From the NCBI GenBank assembly GCA_036897625.1, contig JAYMTA010000023.1, positions 1 to 64,000 on the forward strand: a DNA stretch of 64,000 nt, read 5' to 3'. Below are positions 59,955 to 64,000 of this stretch, piece after piece. Position 1 is the first letter of the stretch; every line of letters begins with the position of its first letter. The notes under the pieces were generated by a model. It saw only the letters and a program-made list of their open reading frames with translations. It was not told the DNA's origin and searched no databases. The translations under genes and the position numbers were made by a program. Origin of the DNA: Pelargonium cotyledonis. Taxonomy: Eukaryota; Streptophyta; Magnoliopsida; Geraniales; Geraniaceae.

Positions 59955-59970
59955 AAAAGGGTACCCTTTT
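59955..59970. repeat. Perfect 16-bp palindrome with GC core
   Basis: AAAAGGGTACCCTTTT is perfectly self-complementary and of the same form as the palindrome at 27,534-27,551. A shorter relative with the same GGGTACCC core lies near 3,467. Confidence 0.7.
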
Positions 59971-60892
59971 AATAAATTAAGGAAGAACTTAGTTAGAGAG
60001 TAACTCTATTATTATCATCTATAGCAAATTTACGACACAAATTCCTATATAAGATGAAAAAGAGGTCAGTTTGAGATTTATTACTAATATCTTCCGGTAA
60101 GGTATCCCTTTTGCAGTGCGGGATCCTTACTTAGAGTTTCTTATCCCACGTGTAAGTACTAAATGCTTATCTTCCGCTTCCAGTTACCTTTTTAATATAT
60201 TTAGTATATACGTCCGATAAGGAAAAGTTTTATCGTAAAAGACTTTATTTTATTCCTACTGATGTAAAATACAGGAAATACTCAGGTTAACTCCAGTGTT
60301 GAACCTTAGCATGTTAAGTAAAAACCCATGGATCGATCAAAGAAAAGAATAAATAGATAAAAATTATACATACTCCACACGCAAACACACACTTTTTAAC
60401 TGTATTTACTACATTAGAAAACATACACTCAAAACGATTACTTTATTTATCTTGTTTATGAAAGCCCCTAACCTCTAAGTAATTCACTATCTCTGGATTT
60501 AGAAAGGGACAGATTCCGACTTCCTAACTTACCAGTTCTCAAATTTTAATAATTACCCGAAGCTAAACTTGAAAACAAGTATGTAAAGTTACCTTTTATA
60601 TCAAAACAAATCTTCCTTGAATTAAAACTTACTTTGTTTTTGTAAAAAAGGACTCACTTAAAGGTTTCTTATTCCCTTAGTTTTAAACACCTATCTACGC
60701 AAAACCCAGTTAAAGGCAAGAAAGGCCCCTTTTTTAATGAGTAATTGGTAACTTAAAATTGACCTCCTAAATTCTATGAGATTTTTCCTATTGTTTTATC
60801 AGAGGGATTTTTTGTTTTTTGTAATTTTTATAATTTGTAAAAAGTATACTATAAAGACTGTTCTGTGCATTAGATAAGGGCGCCCCTTAAGG

Positions 60893-60910
60893 ACCCCCCC
60901 CTGGGGGGGG
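60893..60910. repeat. C8-T-G9 homopolymer inverted repeat
   Basis: Eight C, one T and nine G form a near-perfect inverted repeat, directly preceded by GGCGCCCCTTAAGGA. Such a G/C run is extreme for this AT-rich DNA. It could be a hairpin, a slippage site or an assembly artefact. Confidence 0.6.
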
Positions 60911-61653
60911 GCAAGAGGTAGAGTTTTTTAAATTAAGGAAGACTTATCCAAGGAGTACCTTTTTATACTAGAATCAATAAACTCGGCTTCCCTCAACAAT
61001 CTAAAATAAGAATTTCCTTAATAGGAGAAAAAAGTACATCGTCAGGAGATAGAAAAAGGAATTTCCAAGTCAAGTTATTTTTAATAGTATACTCGTGTAA
61101 AAAAGAATCCTTAAGTATTATATTTCCTCTAATAGAAAGATAACTAGAAATACTAATAAGCATATTATACTTAATAAATTTTTGTAGGAGTAAAGTATAA
61201 GTATTTAAAACTTCTAAAGCTGAAACTCTGACTCAAGGTACTCAAATATAGCATGGGACAATCATGATAGGGTTCTCCTGATTAGATACTATTTTAAGAT
61301 AGGGGCTCGAGAAAGGAAGAAGTCCTACATACTTGAAAGACAGGATAAGGGTTGCCTTGTAAGACTGTGGAGGTTCTTAAAAACTAACGAACGAATTTAC
61401 TAGCGAGATGCTTGCAGATATAGAATATCCGAAGGAGTAGCAAAATGCAAAACCTTCAAAGAGTCATTGGGAGCTGGCATTATCAACTCGTTTTAAAGAA
61501 ATTCTGGGTCTAAATGCAAGCTTTTATAACCCGACTCTCTACGGGGCGCCTACTAAGAGAGATTTTCTAACTGGGTAAGAGAGGCCCTTTTTCTCTATAC
61601 GAAGTCACAGTAATATAAACTAAATCTAAATAAAGAAAGCTGTAATAAACTAG

Positions 61654-61872
61654 AAATACAGAGTAAATTCTTCGGTTCTTTATAAGTGTAAGGAAATCCG
61701 TTATAGTCATAGATGTCTAAAAGACTCAGTAGCTAAGCTGTTCAAAGCTAAGAGGGAAAGGTTATATAGTACTATCCATATGCGAGTACAGCGGTCTTTA
61801 ACTATCCCGAGAGTTCTTATCATTTATAAGACTGCGGACCCACCCTTGTACTTTTTTGAACTCATTATTTAG
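61654..61872 (+). other. 72-codon open segment, Lys/Arg-rich, possible distant KAHK member
   Basis: The segment is open between TAG and TAG with no ATG in the first 42 codons. It contains YKCKEIRYSHRCLKDSVAKL and FKAKRERLYSTI. SHRC-x-KDS-x-AK is only loosely like AHK-x-x-ST-x-AK. Just upstream, GAAATACAGAGTAAA resembles the GATACAGAGTAAGG word of the 53.8-kb segment. Assignment is tentative. Confidence 0.2.
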
Positions 61873-62096
61873 TAACTCAAGTTATCACTTTAAGATAAGC
61901 AGAAGAAGGGGCCGCGTATATCTGTAAAAAACTCATCAACATTATTTTGGCTAAGGAAGCTAATCCTGTATTTACACTTGAAAAGACCAATCTAATTGCA
62001 AGAATTTAGTAGGACCCATTTCCAATAGAAAGAGAAAACCCAAAAGAGAATGATGCGTACTAACTATACCTTATATTCTACTGCTTTGATATACTC

Positions 62097-62187
62097 GGAA
62101 GAAACGGGATTTGAACTCATGATACGCAGTTGTCCTTGTATGGTGATTTCTCAAACCAATGCCTTTTAACCACTCGGCCATTCCCCT
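62097..62187 (-). tRNA. tRNA with long variable arm, Leu or Ser class
   Basis: This is the best-preserved tRNA-like gene here: 91 nt with a type II layout. Acceptor strands AGGGGAA and TTCTTCC pair at six of seven positions, counting G-U. The D arm GGCCGAGTGGTTAAAAGGC has an intact three-pair stem. The anticodon arm TTGGT-TTGAGAA-ATCAC pairs at four of five and gives GAG (Leu); a one-base shift would give UGA (Ser) with a worse stem. The T arm ATGAG-TTCAAAT-CCCGT has one mismatch. A long variable arm lies between. It may be functional or only slightly decayed. Confidence 0.55.
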
Positions 62188-62949
62188 CCTTTTGTTGTCT
62201 TGGTAGAGGTAAGTTTATAATAGGGCAAGCCAACCTGGTTAGACTAAAAAGGGGCTCCTTTTGTTTCGTAAAAGTGTAAATATATAACGCTGATAAAATC
62301 CTAAGAAAGTTTCTCAAAACCTTTTGGAGTTCTAGTCTAAAGTTAAGTATTCTCTTAAGTTTGATACTTATTTATAAAAGAAAATCATAGATATATTTAC
62401 TAAAGTAAGTAAATACTAATTGGGTAACTTTTGGGTTCTTGCTCCAAAATTACCTGTTCTTATCTCGTTAATTCCAACCCAGACTGGCTTACCGCCCGGC
62501 ATCTTAGATCATCTTAGATTTTTACTAGACTCTGTCTAGAATAAAGGAAACCCTGCGGGAAAAAGGCTCTCTCTTTTGCCTTTGGTAGATTTTTCTTAAT
62601 ACAAGGGACTCCGCCTAGATTTTATTTATGAATAGAAATTGTATCTACGATTAGAATAGTTTGAATTTGTGGAAGCCACACAAGGCAAATTTCTTTAAGT
62701 TCTACTCAGTAAATTAGTATGATAGGCTTGTGTATATCAGTTACGTTTTCACTTCATGAGTACAATAACTATATTTTTATATTGGCCAATCTAGAGCCTT
62801 TTATTTCGTTCATACTTCGGATATTGCTATTAAGTAAGACTTTTCCATTATCGGGGAGGGGAGTACAATTCAGTACTGCTTTATATAAAGCTACCTTATT
62901 ATACTGCTTTTAACTCAATGTAAGTGCAAATCAAAGGGGTGCTTTCGTG

Positions 62950-62993
62950 GTAAACCTAAAATAGATGCACTAACCAGACTGCGCTATACCTCG
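62950..62993 (-). pseudogene. tRNA-Pro 5' half, plant-mitochondrial type
   Basis: The minus strand reads CGAGGTATAGCGCAGTCTGG, then TTAGTGCATCTATTTTAGGT. This is almost identical to the 5' half of plant-mitochondrial tRNA-Pro(UGG) as I recall it (CGAGGTGTAGCGCAGTCTGG, then TCAGCGCATCTGTTTTGGGT). The anticodon position would read TAG instead of TGG. Similarity stops after the anticodon loop and no T arm follows. It is a half-tRNA remnant, and the main evidence here for a mitochondrial connection. Confidence 0.55.
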
Positions 62994-63011
62994 AGAGTCT
63001 CTTTCCTGCTT

Positions 63012-63088
63012 GTCTCCTGGGGAGTCGGCTTGAACCGGCGACATGTTGTGACAGAAGGTTCCGATCTAACCACTTCAAACGGCATCTG
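63012..63088 (-). pseudogene. tRNA-Asp(GUC)-like sequence, degenerate
   Basis: The minus strand reads GAAGTGGTTAGATCGG (D arm), CTTCTGTCACAACATG (seven-base loop CTGTCAC, anticodon GUC) and GTCGCCGGTTCAAGCCGAC (T arm with an extra base or shifted stem), then TCCCCAGG. The loop is the standard Asp loop. D and anticodon stems are weak and no 5' acceptor partner is found. It lies about 20 bp from the tRNA-Pro half on the same strand. Confidence 0.5.
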
Positions 63089-63361
63089 CTTGAAAGATCA
63101 CAGGATTCTTGTTTCTTTGATTTCCTAGATTTTACCAATTAGTGGAATCTTTCAGTTCCAAGTAGAGTGCAGTTTTATCTTGATATGAAATTTGCCCACG
63201 GAATTTCTTAGTACCAAAGATAGAAAATGAAAATAGAGTTTATTCACCAACACTACAACTAAGTTAGAATTGAACTCAACGTGTACAAAAAGTTTATTTA
63301 GAATTTGAGATTCTAGTTAAGGTTTCCGCTTATTTGTACTGTCCAAAAGAGAGGTTCTAAT

Positions 63362-63432
63362 ACACGCCTAGTCAGAAGGTCAGAGCGCCCCCAATTTATA
63401 GAATGCTGTAGGTTTCAAGTCGCAGAGCTAGT
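63362..63432 (+). pseudogene. tRNA-like sequence, degenerate
   Basis: CCTAGTCAGAAGGTCAGAGC (D arm), CCCCAATTTATAGAATG and GCTGTAGGTTTCAAGTCGCAG (T arm with one extra T in the loop) follow at tRNA spacing. The D arm is good but no stem is complete. Confidence 0.45.
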
Positions 63433-63665
63433 GTAGAGCTATAGAATACATTATTACTTATCCCTTTTAAAGCAATAGCTACCTTATTTTCTTGTTTTCC
63501 TATCCATAATAAACGCATAAAATAGTGGGAGCTTTCTATACAACAACGAGTCCCTAAGAGCTTTTATTACTACGAACTCGGGCGTGGTTTCCTTTACTAT
63601 AAAAGCATTCCTACCCCTTCCTTATAATAAATTCTTATAGTATAAAACAGGTAAATAAAAGGAAA

Positions 63666-63841
63666 AGCATAATACTAATATTTTAAATATTACATTAAAT
63701 ATGACTCACAAAGTCGTATATTGAGCAATCTCCCGTCTCTAACCAAACACGCGTAAAGAAGTCAATATATATATACTTCGTATACTGATGGCATAAGTTC
63801 GAGCCAAGTAAGGGCTAGCTCCAGCTTTTATAGGTACTTGA
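63666..63841 (+). repeat. Dispersed repeat R2, copy 2
   Basis: It matches 11,357-11,513 in the same orientation and is slightly longer. The 3' part here keeps AAGTTCGAGCC where copy 1 has AGGTTCATAAG, so each copy has lost a different part of a B-box-like stretch. It contains a (TA)n run in the middle. The origin is probably the same as copy 1, and the sequence is non-coding. Confidence 0.75.
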
Positions 63842-64000
63842 CTAAAGGGTTTCAATCGTTTGGCAGGATTTGTTCACACAAGTAGCCGTAGTCTGTATTC
63901 CATTCCTGGATTCTTTTACCAGGGAATTCTAAATAAGCTTGGTAAAAATAGGGAAGGTGTAAGAATCTGATGAAGGCCTAATTAGAAACTGACCTGGTTG

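Larger units (their letters stand above)
59335..61615. other. Non-coding stretch with GC palindromes
   Basis: AAAAGGGTACCCTTTT at 59,955-59,970 is a perfect 16-bp palindrome. CCCCCCCC-T-GGGGGGGGG lies at 60,893-60,910, next to GGCGCCCC. No gene is recognised; the minus-strand frame at 59,435-59,686 has no motif. Confidence 0.55.

Overview
No conventional gene is recognisable in these 64 kb. The sequence is AT-rich (about one third G+C by eye). Its longest ATG-initiated reading frame is 107 codons, about what random sequence of this composition gives over six frames. I see no rRNA, full-length protein gene, group I/II intron core, CRISPR array or insertion sequence. CTAG is common, unlike in most bacterial chromosomes. 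tRNA-like sequences are bacterial or organellar in type, including a fragment very close to plant-mitochondrial tRNA-Pro. Short palindromes with a GC core recur on an AT background. Together these suggest a greatly expanded organellar genome, most likely mitochondrial, of an alga or other protist. Nuclear DNA carrying organelle-derived pieces cannot be excluded, and I name no species.

Three kinds of structure stand out. (1) About two dozen tRNA-like sequences lie on both strands at 0.1-24 kb and 35.9-64 kb. Most have lost stem pairing and look like decayed copies or halves; the best preserved is a long-variable-arm (Ser/Leu class) tRNA at 62.1 kb. (2) A family of short lysine-rich reading segments (called the KAHK family here) clusters at 27.8-33.1 kb and recurs at 5.0, 39.6, 44.6 and 53.8 kb. 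Members share motifs such as LLAxxYKxS, (G/S)IA(H/Q)K and KIQxxS. They prefer AAG, AGT, GCT and ATA codons. The most intact is a 55-codon frame on the minus strand at 44.6 kb. I do not recognise this family. (3) Two dispersed duplications occur: about 230 bp at 19.4/49.3 kb and about 165 bp at 11.4/63.7 kb. A perfect 15-bp hairpin sits at 14.5 kb.

Layout: 1-24 kb is non-coding DNA with scattered tRNA-like sequences. 24-26 kb is featureless. 26-27.3 kb is low-complexity DNA rich in CTA/CTAA words, with a repeated AATAAAGCTAGGAA-like word. 27.7-33.2 kb holds most of the KAHK family and no tRNA-like sequence. 33-55 kb is non-coding, with tRNA-like copies and isolated KAHK members. 55-59 kb has several short plus-strand frames, three of which weakly resemble ribosomal proteins S8, S7 and S4 (speculative). 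62-63.5 kb has a small cluster of better-preserved tRNA-like sequences.

All homology calls were made by eye. The tRNA-like sequences and KAHK family rest on several independent matches; the ribosomal-protein resemblances are hypotheses only.
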